From Anaerolineaceae bacterium (lineage in GTDB: Bacteria > Chloroflexota > Anaerolineae > Anaerolineales > Anaerolineaceae), in the NCBI GenBank assembly GCA_029975475.1, contig JARKPB010000010.1, positions 124,001 to 188,000 on the forward strand: a stretch of DNA of 64,000 bases, in the 5' to 3' direction. The notes beneath the pieces were generated by a model that saw only the letters and a list, made by a program, of their open reading frames with translations, did not search any database and was not told the origin of the DNA. The position numbers and the translations under genes are program-made. Positions 1 to 8,281 of this stretch are shown piece after piece; position 1 is the stretch's first letter, and the number at the start of each line of letters is the position of its first letter.

Positions 1-108
1 CTCCCGGTCGTAATCGCTCTGCGGGGCGGCCTTCGCCACCGGCGCCTGCGGCAGCAGCGAGACGGCCAGAACAAATACAATCACAATCGACAGCCAGCGA
101 ATTTTCAT
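1..108 (-). CDS. Secreted protein, N-terminal part only (runs off the window edge)
   Basis: The first 36 codons of a leftward gene are visible. They begin with ATG after a strong AGGAGG ribosome-binding site (about 113-118, minus strand). The visible peptide has a positive N-terminus (MKIRW), a hydrophobic core (LSIVIVFVLAVSLLP) and a likely signal peptidase site around VAKAA, so the product is exported. The mature part lies outside the window and the function cannot be told. Confidence 0.75.
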   Translation of the reverse strand, partial: MKIRWLSIVIVFVLAVSLLPQAPVAKAAPQSDYDRE

Positions 109-137
109 GGATATACCTCCTGAGAAACGAACGGCCG

Positions 138-196
138 GGCAGGGGTGCGGCGGAGCATACGGCCAAGGCAGGGCGTTTTAGGCACCCTGCCCCTAC
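138..196. repeat. GC-rich imperfect palindrome
   Basis: GGCAGGG (167-173) and CCCTGCC (185-191) form an inverted repeat. A second GGGCAGGGGTGC-like arm near 138-149 could pair with the right arm and its GCCCCTAC extension with one bulge. It lies between divergent genes and has no T-tract, so it does not look like a simple terminator. It resembles a dispersed intergenic palindrome, but copies elsewhere cannot be checked here. Confidence 0.35.
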
Positions 197-306
197 ATGA
201 TTGTAACAAATTAATACCTGTGTTTAGTTTACAAATGGTTGACAATGGATTAATCACGGCAGCCAAATTCCGATAGAAATAGGGGGATATGAAGCCGGGA
301 ACCTGA

Positions 307-312
307 TATAAT
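307..312 (+). promoter_or_regulatory. -10 box (TATAAT) of miaB, probably leaderless
   Basis: A perfect TATAAT ends 7 nt before the miaB ATG and no Shine-Dalgarno sequence intervenes. A transcript from this box would begin at or next to the start codon. Confidence 0.55.
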
Positions 313-319
313 CGGGGCG

Positions 320-1633
320 ATGAAGTACCATATATGGACCGAAGGCTGTCAGATGAATGTGGCCGATTCTCAGCGGGTGGCCAGCGCCCTGGAGAAACTG
401 GGGTACGAGCACACCGCCCGCCCGGATGAGGCTGACGTGGTCGTTTTGAACACCTGCGTGGTGCGCCAGAGCGCCGAGGACAAGGCTTACGGGCGGTTGC
501 AGTCGCTCAAGCCGATGAAAGCCGCGCGCCCGGAGATGGTAATTAACCTCATGGGCTGCCTGGTGGGGGTTAAAGACAACCCGCGTTTGCGCCAGCGTCT
601 GCCGTTTGTGGATGTTTTCTCCGCGCCGTCCGATCCCGCGCCGCTGATTGCTCACCTGATGCAAAAAGAGGGGCGTCAGGCCGAACTGGAAGAAACCAGC
701 GCGCGCTACGCGCTGATGGATGAAGAGTTGACCCTGCCCGCGCGCGAACGCGGCAAACTGATCTCCGCGCACGTGCCGGTGGTGCTCGGCTGTTCGCACG
801 CCTGTACCTACTGCATCATCCCCTACCGCCGCGGAGTCGAACGCAGCCGCCCGCCGCAGGAGATTCTGGCGGAAGCGCGCGCGCTGGCCGCCCAGGGCGT
901 GCGCGAGATTACCCTGCTGGGGCAAATCGTCGACCGCTACGGGAAGGATGAGCCTTCGTACCCAACTCTGGCCGGGCTGCTGGAGCAGGTCAGCGCGGTG
1001 GATGGGATTGAGCGCATTCGCTTTTTGACCTCACACCCGAACTGGATGAACGATGAACTGCTCGACGCGGTCGCCGGGCTGCCCAAGGTGATGCCGCATA
1101 TCGAGGTGCCGATCCAGGCTGGCAGCGACCGCGTGCTGGAAGCGATGAAACGCGGTTACACGGCGGAAGATTACCGCCGGTTGATCGCCCGCATCCGCGC
1201 GCGCATCCCGGGCGTTTCCATCGCCACGGATATCATCGTCGGTTTTCCCGGCGAAAGCGAAGATGATTTTAACCAGACCTATCATCTGCTGGAAGAATTG
1301 AAACTGGATGTCGCCCATCTGGCGCGCTATTCTCCTCGGGAAGGCACAGTCTCCGCGCGGCGCATGACCGACGACGTGCCGGAAAGCGAAAAATGGCGGC
1401 GCTTCCGCCTGCTGGAGGAACTGCAGGAGGGAATTGCGGCGGAAATACATGCCGCCTATCTGGGCCAGACCGTCCCGGTGCTGTTTGAAGCCAAAGTTAA
1501 ACAGCGCTGGCGCGGACGCACGCCGACCAACAAACTGGTGTTCGTCGAAGCCGGACGCGATCTGCGCGGGGTTACCGCCGCGGTGAAGATCCACTGGACC
1601 GGCCCGTGGTCAATGATCGGCGAACTGGCCTGA
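320..1633 (+). CDS. miaB: tRNA-2-methylthio-N6-dimethylallyladenosine synthase (MiaB family)
   Basis: A radical-SAM methylthiotransferase that adds the 2-methylthio group to i6A37 of tRNAs. At 437 aa it has the usual family length and order. The N-terminal UPF0004 domain (TEGCQMN with Cys10, then NTC and MGC) holds the auxiliary cluster cysteines. The radical-SAM motif CSHACTYC has its cysteines at 158, 162 and 165. The SAM barrel follows, and a C-terminal TRAM-like region starts near residue 370. RimO and MtaB are relatives; the i6A-type N-terminus and overall pattern favour MiaB. It is followed at once by an M23 peptidase gene. The start has a TATAAT 7 nt upstream and no ribosome-binding site. 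Confidence 0.9.
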   Translation: MKYHIWTEGCQMNVADSQRVASALEKLGYEHTARPDEADVVVLNTCVVRQSAEDKAYGRLQSLKPMKAARPEMVINLMGCLVGVKDNPRLRQRLPFVDVFSAPSDPAPLIAHLMQKEGRQAELEETSARYALMDEELTLPARERGKLISAHVPVVLGCSHACTYCIIPYRRGVERSRPPQEILAEARALAAQGVREITLLGQIVDRYGKDEPSYPTLAGLLEQVSAVDGIERIRFLTSHPNWMNDELLDAVAGLPKVMPHIEVPIQAGSDRVLEAMKRGYTAEDYRRLIARIRARIPGVSIATDIIVGFPGESEDDFNQTYHLLEELKLDVAHLARYSPREGTVSARRMTDDVPESEKWRRFRLLEELQEGIAAEIHAAYLGQTVPVLFEAKVKQRWRGRTPTNKLVFVEAGRDLRGVTAAVKIHWTGPWSMIGELA

Positions 1634-1653
1634 AGACGCTTCCCACCGGGGAG

Positions 1654-1659
1654 TATAAT
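1654..1659 (+). promoter_or_regulatory. -10 box (TATAAT) of the M23 peptidase gene
   Basis: A perfect TATAAT sits 9 nt before the ATG at 1669, just after the miaB stop codon, with no Shine-Dalgarno sequence. A leaderless or very short leader mRNA is likely. Confidence 0.5.
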
Positions 1660-1668
1660 CAATCAAGA

Positions 1669-2385
1669 ATGGTTAAAAAGAAGGCTTTACTGGTCTTTGT
1701 CCCTCTGGCGGCGCTGGCTGGCGGACTGATTTTCTTCTGGCTGTTCGGGCCTGCGGCGCGTACCATGCCGCGCAACCGCATGGTGATGGATTTTATCCGC
1801 CGTCCGCAAGATCACCCGGACTGGGTGATCCCGGCTGGCCAGCGCTGCGGGGATGCGCCGTTCCAGATGCCGGCGCGCGGTTTTATCGGCTATTTATGGG
1901 ATGACTCCTGGCGTCCGGGACACCGCCATCAGGGGGTGGATATCTTTGGCGGCACCCCGCCCGGCGAGACACCGGTCTTCGCGGCCTATGACGGTTACCT
2001 GACCCGACTGCCGGACTGGAAATCCTCACTGATCATCCGCATCCCCAGCGACCCGCTGATGCCGGGCCGGCAGATTTGGACCTACTACACCCACCTGGCA
2101 AGCCCGGAGGGTGACTCTTACATTGACGCCGCCTTTCCGCCTGGAACAAACGAAGTTTTCGTAAAAGCCGGCACGCTGCTGGGTTACATGGGCAATTACT
2201 CCGGCACGCCGGGCAAGCCTACCGGCGTGCATCTGCATTTTTCGATTGTGCTGGACGACGGGAAAGGGAAATTCCGCAACGAGCTGGAGATCACCAACAC
2301 CCTCGATCCTTCGCCGTATTTTAACCTACCCCTCAACGCGCACAGCAACCGCGGGGCGGTTCCGTTGTGTGAAGGGAGGCCGTGA
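1669..2385 (+). CDS. Membrane-anchored M23 family metallopeptidase
   Basis: Zinc endopeptidase of the LytM/lysostaphin type, expected to cut peptidoglycan cross-bridges outside the membrane. The 238-aa product starts with a Lys-rich N-terminus and one transmembrane segment (about residues 6-27), so it is probably a signal anchor. The M23 zinc ligands appear as H87-x3-D91 (HQGVDIFGG) and the HLH motif near residue 197. An in-frame ATG lies 63 nt upstream inside miaB; the start at 1669 is preferred because it directly precedes the signal anchor and follows the TATAAT. The stop overlaps the next start (TGATG), implying translational coupling. Confidence 0.85.
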   Translation: MVKKKALLVFVPLAALAGGLIFFWLFGPAARTMPRNRMVMDFIRRPQDHPDWVIPAGQRCGDAPFQMPARGFIGYLWDDSWRPGHRHQGVDIFGGTPPGETPVFAAYDGYLTRLPDWKSSLIIRIPSDPLMPGRQIWTYYTHLASPEGDSYIDAAFPPGTNEVFVKAGTLLGYMGNYSGTPGKPTGVHLHFSIVLDDGKGKFRNELEITNTLDPSPYFNLPLNAHSNRGAVPLCEGRP

Positions 2386-3098
2386 TGGAGCAGGTCGCCG
2401 ATCCCTTAAAAGGCCGGCGCGCGCTGGTGACCGGCGCGGGGCGCATGCCGGGGCGGTTCCTTGCCCGCCTGCTGGCGGCTGCCGGCGCGGAGATGCTGCT
2501 GCAGGACCTGGCGCCGCAGGAACTGGAAGAAACCGCGGTGAAGATCCGCCAGGCGGGGGGCAAAGCCCGAACCCTGACCGCGGATATCGGCAAGGGGCTG
2601 CCGCTGGCAGCCATGCTGGATGGAGCCGGCGGCGAGGCAGATATTCTCGTCCATGCCCTGCAGGTGCAGCCGGGCAGACGGCTGGCCGCGCTGGACGAAT
2701 GGGAATGGCAGCGCTGTCTGGAATTGAACTTAAGCAGCGCATTTTTGCTGATTCAGGCGTTGAGCACCAGCATGAAAGCCGCCGGACGCGGCAGCGTGGT
2801 GATCGTGCTGCGTGAAAGTCCTCTGGCGGAAGACCCGGCTTACGCGGCTGCGCTGGGCGGTTTAACCGGACTGCTGCGCGCCTGTTCGGCGGATTTACGC
2901 GAACACGGCGTGGGAGTCTTCGGGGTTACGCTGGGGGAAGATGTCCTGGAGATGCTGGAAAGCCCAGCCCCGCAAGAAGAAGACCCGGCACGGCGCCGGC
3001 GCATCCTGGAAGGGCTGCGCGACCTGCTGCTTTACCTGTGCAGCCCGCAGGCGCTGGACGTCAGCGGTCAGATTCTGGAAGTCAGCGGGGTGGAATGA
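2385..3098 (+). CDS. Short-chain dehydrogenase-like protein with degenerate active site
   Basis: A Rossmann-fold protein of 237 aa that aligns with the SDR family: an N-terminal VTGAGRMPG loop, an NLSSAF stretch at the usual place of the structural Asn, and a C-terminal 'DVSGQILEVSGVE' end. The nucleotide loop lacks the standard TGxxxGxG spacing. The catalytic YxxxK is reduced to YAAAL, so the essential Lys is missing. It may bind a nucleotide or a partner without oxidoreductase activity. A GGGAGG ribosome-binding site lies 5 nt before the ATG. It overlaps the upstream M23 gene by one base and is adjacent to the AAC(3)-like gene. Confidence 0.7.
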   Translation: MEQVADPLKGRRALVTGAGRMPGRFLARLLAAAGAEMLLQDLAPQELEETAVKIRQAGGKARTLTADIGKGLPLAAMLDGAGGEADILVHALQVQPGRRLAALDEWEWQRCLELNLSSAFLLIQALSTSMKAAGRGSVVIVLRESPLAEDPAYAAALGGLTGLLRACSADLREHGVGVFGVTLGEDVLEMLESPAPQEEDPARRRRILEGLRDLLLYLCSPQALDVSGQILEVSGVE

Positions 3099-3899
3099 GT
3101 GATCGCCGGGGTTGAGCGGCTGACCGCCAGCGATATCTTCAACGCGCTTCGCCCGCTGGATTTACCCCCTGACCGGCCGGTGATCGCTCACGCTTCTTTG
3201 AGCGCGTTCGGACAGGTGGAAGGCGGCGCGGAAGCGCTGCTGGAGGCTGTGCTTGGAGTCGCGCCGCGGTTGATGATGCCAGCCTTCACGTACAAAACCA
3301 TGATTATCCCGCCCTGCGGGCCGGAAAAAAACGGTCTGACCTACGGCAGCGGACGCGAGAGCAACCGTCTGGCTGAATTTTTCCGGGCCGGTATGCCCGC
3401 TGACCGCTTGATGGGCGCGGCCGCGGAAGCGTTGCGCCGCCGGCCAGGCACACAGCGGTCGCTGCATCCCATCCTGTCGTTCTGCGGGGTGGGAGTCGCC
3501 GAAGCCCTGGCCAGCCAGACCCTGAAGGAACCGCTCGCGCCGGTGGGGGTTCTGGCTGAACAGGGCGGCTGGGTGCTGCTGCTGGGGGTCGATCACACCG
3601 TCAATACCAGCCTTCACTACGCGGAGGCGCAGGCCGGGCGCAGACAGTTTACCCGCTGGGCGCTGACCCTTTCTGGAATCTACGAGTGTCCCAACTTCCC
3701 GGGTTGTTCTCAGGGCTTTCAGGAAATTGAAACATACAGCCGGCCGTTCGCCCGCACGGTGCGGGTTGGCTGGGCAAAGGTCACCGCGCTTCCGCTCCAA
3801 CCGCTGCTGCGCACCGCGACAGCGCTGATCCGCTCCAATCCGCGGGCACTGCTGTGCCGCAACCCCGCCTGCGAGCTGTGCGCCTGCGCTGTGGAATAA
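3099..3899 (+). CDS. AAC(3)-like N-acetyltransferase (Antibiotic_NAT family)
   Basis: A 266-aa member of the family typified by aminoglycoside 3-N-acetyltransferases and YokD. It shows VIAHASLSAFGQVEGG near the N-terminus, MMPAFTYK, SLHPILSF and LLLGVDHTVNTSLHYAE, the usual acetyl-CoA and catalytic-site landmarks. It begins with GTG immediately after the SDR-like stop codon. The C-terminus is unusually Cys-rich (CRNPACELCAC). Many chromosomal members act on unknown substrates, so the sequence alone does not predict resistance. A second, divergent member lies at 48288-49112. Confidence 0.8.
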   Translation: MIAGVERLTASDIFNALRPLDLPPDRPVIAHASLSAFGQVEGGAEALLEAVLGVAPRLMMPAFTYKTMIIPPCGPEKNGLTYGSGRESNRLAEFFRAGMPADRLMGAAAEALRRRPGTQRSLHPILSFCGVGVAEALASQTLKEPLAPVGVLAEQGGWVLLLGVDHTVNTSLHYAEAQAGRRQFTRWALTLSGIYECPNFPGCSQGFQEIETYSRPFARTVRVGWAKVTALPLQPLLRTATALIRSNPRALLCRNPACELCACAVE

Positions 3900-3919
3900 A
3901 CCTCAACCGGCAAGTATGA

Positions 3920-3925
3920 TATACT
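3920..3925 (+). promoter_or_regulatory. -10 box (TATACT) of thrC, probably leaderless
   Basis: TATACT (overlapping TATGAT at 3915-3920) ends 7 nt before the thrC ATG and no ribosome-binding site intervenes. Confidence 0.5.
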
Positions 3926-3932
3926 GACGAAC

Positions 3933-5102
3933 ATGCAAACGCACGCAGAAAGTTGCCTGAGCGAACTGGAGTGCCCCGAATGCAGCCAGCGGCTATCCGC
4001 CGACCGGCTGCAAACTTTTTGTGAGCAGTGCAAATCGCCGCTGCTGGCGCGCTACGATCTGGACCGGGTGCTGGCGACAGTCAGCCCGCAGGAAATCACC
4101 CGCCGTCCGCGCGGCCTGTGGCGCTGGGCTGAATTGCTGCCGGTGCGCAACCCGGCCCTGCGCATCACGCTGGGCGAAGGCGACACGCCGCTGCTTCCGC
4201 TCGAACGGCTGGGGCGCGGCCTGGGGATGTCTGCGCTGTGGGTGAAAGATGAATCCTTTAACCCAACCGCCTCGTTTAAAGCCCGCGGGCTGGGAGTGGC
4301 GGTGGCGCGCGCCCTGGAACTGGGCGTTCGCGAGTTTGTCATCCCCACGGCCGGCAACGCCGGCGGGGCTCTGGCCGCTTACGCTGCCCGAGGCGGGGCG
4401 AAAGCGCACGTCTTCATGCCGGCTGACGCGCCGCATCCCAATCAGGAAGAGGTGCGCATCCTGGGCGCGGATTGTCACCTGGTAGAGGGGTTAATCAGCG
4501 ACGCGGGGCGGCTGGCTGCCGAACAGGCGCGTGAGAAGGGCTGGTTTGATGTTTCCACTTTTAAGGAGCCTTACCGCGCCGAGGGTAAGAAAACCATGGG
4601 CCTGGAGCTGGCGGAAGCCTTTGGCTGGCAGCTGCCGGATGTGATCCTCTATCCCACCGGCGGCGGTACCGGCCTGGTGGGTATGTGGAAAGCCTTTGCC
4701 GAACTGGAGGCGCTGGGGTGGATTGACCGCCGCCGCCCCCGGATGATCAGTGTGCAGGCCGAGGGCTGCGCGCCGGTGGTGCGCGCGTTTTCTCAACACG
4801 CCGAACGAGTCGAATTCTGGCAAAACGCCAGCACTCTGGCTTCTGGGCTGCGCGTGCCCGGTCCTTTCGCCGACCGGTTAATCCTGCGCGCGCTGCGCGA
4901 AAGCGGCGGCACAGCCGTCGCGGTCAGCGACGAGCAGATCACCGCCGCCCAGAAACGCTGGGCGGCTGCGGAAGGGATGTTCACCGCCCCGGAAGGAGCA
5001 GCCTGCCTTGCCGCTCTGGAAATCCTGCTGGAGACAGGGCAGATCGGGCGCAGGGAAAGCGTGGTGTTATTTAACACCGGCAGCGGGCTAAAATATATAT
5101 AA
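3933..5102 (+). CDS. thrC: Threonine synthase with N-terminal zinc ribbon
   Basis: PLP-dependent enzyme that converts O-phosphohomoserine to threonine, the last step of threonine synthesis. The 389-aa protein begins with a CxxC...CxxC ribbon (CPEC, then CEQC) that is common in this ThrC subgroup. The fold-type II Schiff-base Lys is K116 in TASFKARG. TAGNAGG and the Gly-rich PTGGGTGLVGMW loop bind the cofactor phosphate. A related function such as threonine dehydratase is less likely, given the ribbon and the overall pattern. It is monocistronic in appearance, with its own near-start -10 box. Confidence 0.88.
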   Translation: MQTHAESCLSELECPECSQRLSADRLQTFCEQCKSPLLARYDLDRVLATVSPQEITRRPRGLWRWAELLPVRNPALRITLGEGDTPLLPLERLGRGLGMSALWVKDESFNPTASFKARGLGVAVARALELGVREFVIPTAGNAGGALAAYAARGGAKAHVFMPADAPHPNQEEVRILGADCHLVEGLISDAGRLAAEQAREKGWFDVSTFKEPYRAEGKKTMGLELAEAFGWQLPDVILYPTGGGTGLVGMWKAFAELEALGWIDRRRPRMISVQAEGCAPVVRAFSQHAERVEFWQNASTLASGLRVPGPFADRLILRALRESGGTAVAVSDEQITAAQKRWAAAEGMFTAPEGAACLAALEILLETGQIGRRESVVLFNTGSGLKYI

Positions 5103-5127
5103 TTAAACGAAACTGGAACACCCGTTT

Positions 5128-6702
5128 ATGAGCCTGACCGACACGCGCGCTTCTCTCGAACTGCTGCTCAAAATCAGTCGTGAACTGGCAACCACGCTGG
5201 ACCTGAGGACCGTTCTTTCGCGCGTGCTGTTCCTCTCGCTGGAGAATGTCAAAGCCGAACGCGGCAGCCTGGTGGTGCTGGATGAAAACGCGCACCCGGT
5301 CGAAGCCGCGATCGTCTACGGCCAGCAGCTGCACGCCCACACGCTCGATCAACTGCAGCTGGTTGTTGAACAGGGGCTGGCCGGCTGGGTCTTGCAGCAC
5401 CAGCAGAGCGTGTTGATCACCGATACCAGTCAGGATGACCGCTGGCTGCGGCGTCCGGATGATTCGGTAGATAAAAGCGGGGCAAAATCGGCCATTTGCG
5501 TGCCGTTAAAAGCGCGCGAGCGCCTGGTCGGCATCCTGACGATTGTACACCCGGTGCCCGGCTTCTTCACCGCCGAACACCTCTCGCTGCTGCAGGCAAT
5601 TGGCGATATTGCCGGTATCGCCGTCCATAACGCGCAGCTCTACGATTCACTCGATCAAGCCCACCGCCGCTATCTGGAACTGTTTGAAGACAGCATTGAC
5701 CCGATTGTGCTGACCGATTGGGACGGACAGATTTTAGAAGCAAACCGCAAAGCGGCGGATACAACCGGGATCAGCGCGGCCGGCCTGCAAAACCGCACCG
5801 TGTTTCAAATCCATGAAGTCCACATGGACCGCGTCGGAGAAAAATTCGCCAACCTGCGCAGCGGTGAAACAGTTGTTTATGAGTCAAAATTAAACCGCCT
5901 GAATGCCCCGCCGCTGCCGGTGGAAGTCAACGTTCGGAAAGTGCGCGTCGGCGGCAGTGAAAGTCTGCAGTGGATTCTGCGCAGCATCGCGGAACGCAAA
6001 GAACTGGATGCGCTGCGCGATGACCTGGCGGCAATGATTTATCACGACCTGCGCTCTCCTCTTTCTAACATTGTCTCCAGCCTGGATATTTTGAATGTCA
6101 TGCTGCCTGTGGATACCAATCCATCTTTGAAATCCGTGTTGAGCATCGCCACGCGCTCGACAGACCGTTTACAGCGCCTGATTTCTTCGCTGCTGGATAT
6201 CAACCGGCTTGAAACCGGCCAGCCGATCACCAACCGCCAGGAAATCAAGGTCGCGGATCTGATCAACGAAGCGGTGGAAGCGGTCAGCCCCATTCTGGAA
6301 TCCAAACAGCAGCGGCTCAAGCAGAAAATTGCCAAAGATCTGCCCACACTTTCGGTGGATGTTGATATGATCCGGCGCGTATTGATCAACCTGCTGGAAA
6401 ACGCCACCAAATACTCTCCGAGCGCCGGAAAACTGCAGGTTGGAGCCGACCAGGAGGACAGCGAAATTCATATCTGGGTTCAGGACAGCGGGCCGGGCAT
6501 TCCCGAGGACGCCCGGGAAAGTATTTTTGAGAAATTTACCCGTCTGGAAGTCGAACACGCGCCGAAAGGGCTTGGACTGGGGCTGGCGTTCTGCCGCCTG
6601 GCGGTCAACGCCCATCACGGCCGCATCTGGGTAGACAACCTTGCTGAAGGCGGCAGCCGGTTTACATTCACCCTGCCAGTCCACCAGCAGGAGAAAGCCT
6701 AA
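5128..6702 (+). CDS. Cytoplasmic sensor histidine kinase (GAF-PAS-HisKA-HATPase)
   Basis: A 524-aa two-component kinase with no transmembrane segment. Domains in order: GAF (about 15-170), PAS (about 175-295, starting RRYLELFEDSIDPIVLTD), HisKA with phospho-acceptor His306 in IYHDLRSPLSN, and HATPase_c with the N box NLLENATKYSP and G boxes DSGPGIPE and GLGLGLAFC. The GAF domain would sense a small ligand or redox state; which one is not evident. No response regulator gene is adjacent, so this is an orphan kinase within the window. An MBL-fold gene follows. Confidence 0.88.
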   Translation: MSLTDTRASLELLLKISRELATTLDLRTVLSRVLFLSLENVKAERGSLVVLDENAHPVEAAIVYGQQLHAHTLDQLQLVVEQGLAGWVLQHQQSVLITDTSQDDRWLRRPDDSVDKSGAKSAICVPLKARERLVGILTIVHPVPGFFTAEHLSLLQAIGDIAGIAVHNAQLYDSLDQAHRRYLELFEDSIDPIVLTDWDGQILEANRKAADTTGISAAGLQNRTVFQIHEVHMDRVGEKFANLRSGETVVYESKLNRLNAPPLPVEVNVRKVRVGGSESLQWILRSIAERKELDALRDDLAAMIYHDLRSPLSNIVSSLDILNVMLPVDTNPSLKSVLSIATRSTDRLQRLISSLLDINRLETGQPITNRQEIKVADLINEAVEAVSPILESKQQRLKQKIAKDLPTLSVDVDMIRRVLINLLENATKYSPSAGKLQVGADQEDSEIHIWVQDSGPGIPEDARESIFEKFTRLEVEHAPKGLGLGLAFCRLAVNAHHGRIWVDNLAEGGSRFTFTLPVHQQEKA

Positions 6703-6724
6703 CCTTATTGTTTCAGGACCCGCC

Positions 6725-7585
6725 ATGCAGGAAATTGCCCCCCACATCTATATTGAAAACGGCTACCCGGGTGTAACCCTGGGAGCGATTAATTATCAAC
6801 ACGGTCTGGTTTTACTGGACGCTCCTTTTCGCCCGGAAGATGCCCGTTCATGGCGGGCGGGGTTGCTGAATCTCGGCGGCGGGGTTGACCGGCTCTTGAT
6901 CAACCTGGACGCCCACTATGACCGCACACTGGGGGCGCGGGCGATGGAATGCACCCTGGTCGGGCACGAGCGCATCGTACAGGCTTTCCGTACCCGTCCG
7001 GTGACGTTCAAAACCCAGTCGCCAGAAACCGGCGCAGCCTGGGAGCTGCACAGCCCGGCGCTCAGTTCCGTCCGCTGGCTTCCGCCAGAAATCACCTTCA
7101 GCCATCAAATGTATATTCACTGGGATGACAATCCCATCCTGCTGGAAAGCCATCCCGGGCCCAGCCCAAGCGCGATCTGGACCGTCCTGCCCGATCAGGG
7201 CATTGTCTTTGTGGGCGACTGCGTGGTCTTGAATCAACCGCCGTTTCTGGCAAATGCCAGCCTGGAGGAGTGGATCGCGGCGCTGGAGCTGCTGGGCAGT
7301 CCGCAGTATAAAAATTATCTGGTGGTCAGCGGCCGCGGCGGACTGGCGGTCAGCGAACAGATTAAAGACCAGTTGAGCTTCTTAAAGAAAGTTCAGAGTC
7401 AGATCAACGAGCTGGCGGAAACCAAAGCCGCCTCCGAAGAGACCGAAAAGCTTGTCGGCGGGCTGCTCAAGCCCTTCAAAGGAGACAGCGAGCTGGAAGG
7501 GTTGTACCGGCAGCGCCTGCGCTGGGGGCTGTATCAGTATTACGCCCGCCGCTTCCGTCCCGCCAGCGCCTCCGCGGAAGAGTAA
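6725..7585 (+). CDS. MBL-fold protein with altered metal-binding motif
   Basis: A 286-aa protein with the metallo-beta-lactamase fold pattern: an opening strand with YIENGYPGVTLGAI, the central motif region, and VFVGDCVV near residue 163. The hallmark HxHxDH is replaced by DAHYDR, so only one His and one Asp remain and metal binding may be changed or lost. The C-terminal third is helical and charged. The start at 6725 is chosen because the upstream in-frame extension lies inside the histidine kinase gene. It lies 22 bp after the kinase gene and just before nth. Confidence 0.65.
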   Translation: MQEIAPHIYIENGYPGVTLGAINYQHGLVLLDAPFRPEDARSWRAGLLNLGGGVDRLLINLDAHYDRTLGARAMECTLVGHERIVQAFRTRPVTFKTQSPETGAAWELHSPALSSVRWLPPEITFSHQMYIHWDDNPILLESHPGPSPSAIWTVLPDQGIVFVGDCVVLNQPPFLANASLEEWIAALELLGSPQYKNYLVVSGRGGLAVSEQIKDQLSFLKKVQSQINELAETKAASEETEKLVGGLLKPFKGDSELEGLYRQRLRWGLYQYYARRFRPASASAEE

Positions 7586-7588
7586 TTC

Positions 7589-8281
7589 GTGGCCGGGTCT
7601 GACGCTGCCGATCTGCCTGCCCTGCGGCGGCTGGCCGGTGAAATTTACACCCGATTAATCCAGTTTTTTGGACTGCCAGAGTGGCGCAACCCGCTGCCAG
7701 CGCTGGATGAACTGGTCTCAACCATCCTCTCGCAAAACACCAACGACCGCAACCGCGACCTGGCGTTTGACTCGCTGCGCGCTGCCCTGCCCACCTGGGA
7801 AGAGGTGCGCGATGCCGATCCGGCGGTCGTGATCCGCGCCATCCGCACGGCCGGGCTGGCCAACCAGAAAGGCCCGCGCATCCAGGCGGTGCTGCGCCAG
7901 ATCACGGCTGAGCGCGGCAGCCTGAATCTGGATTTTCTCAAAGACATGCCCGCCGAAGAAGCGCTGAACTGGCTGATGCGCTTCAAGGGGGTTGGGCCTA
8001 AAACGGCCGCCATTGTGCTGGTCTTCTCGCTTGGAAAACCGGCATTCCCGGTGGATACACACATTTACCGGGTAAGCGGGCGGCTGGGTTTGCGTCCTGA
8101 AAAGATGAGCGTGGAAGACGCTCACCCGCACCTGGCGAGCCTGTTTGCCCCGGAGACATACGGCCCGGCGCATCTCAACCTGATTCGCCTGGGGCGAGAA
8201 ATCTGCCTGGCGCGAAAGCCAAACTGCCCGGCCTGCCCGGTGAGCAGCCTGTGCGCTTATTTTCGGGTTTCGAGCGGCTGA
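7589..8281 (+). CDS. nth: Endonuclease III-like DNA glycosylase/AP lyase
   Basis: Base-excision repair enzyme of the HhH-GPD superfamily, 230 aa. The helix-hairpin-helix FKGVGPKTAA carries the catalytic Lys (K138), and the catalytic Asp is D156 in VDTHIYRV. The C-terminal 4Fe-4S loop has exact C-x6-C-x2-C-x5-C spacing. It starts with GTG three bases after the MBL gene stop, so it is probably cotranscribed. Its 3' end overlaps the convergent GNAT gene by 25 bp. Confidence 0.88.
   Translation: MAGSDAADLPALRRLAGEIYTRLIQFFGLPEWRNPLPALDELVSTILSQNTNDRNRDLAFDSLRAALPTWEEVRDADPAVVIRAIRTAGLANQKGPRIQAVLRQITAERGSLNLDFLKDMPAEEALNWLMRFKGVGPKTAAIVLVFSLGKPAFPVDTHIYRVSGRLGLRPEKMSVEDAHPHLASLFAPETYGPAHLNLIRLGREICLARKPNCPACPVSSLCAYFRVSSG

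Noticed and set aside
1031-1594. Long antisense frames opposite miaB and other high-GC genes
   Set aside because: They are mirror frames of well-supported genes, with atypical residue composition (Arg/His/Gln-rich) and no start signals.
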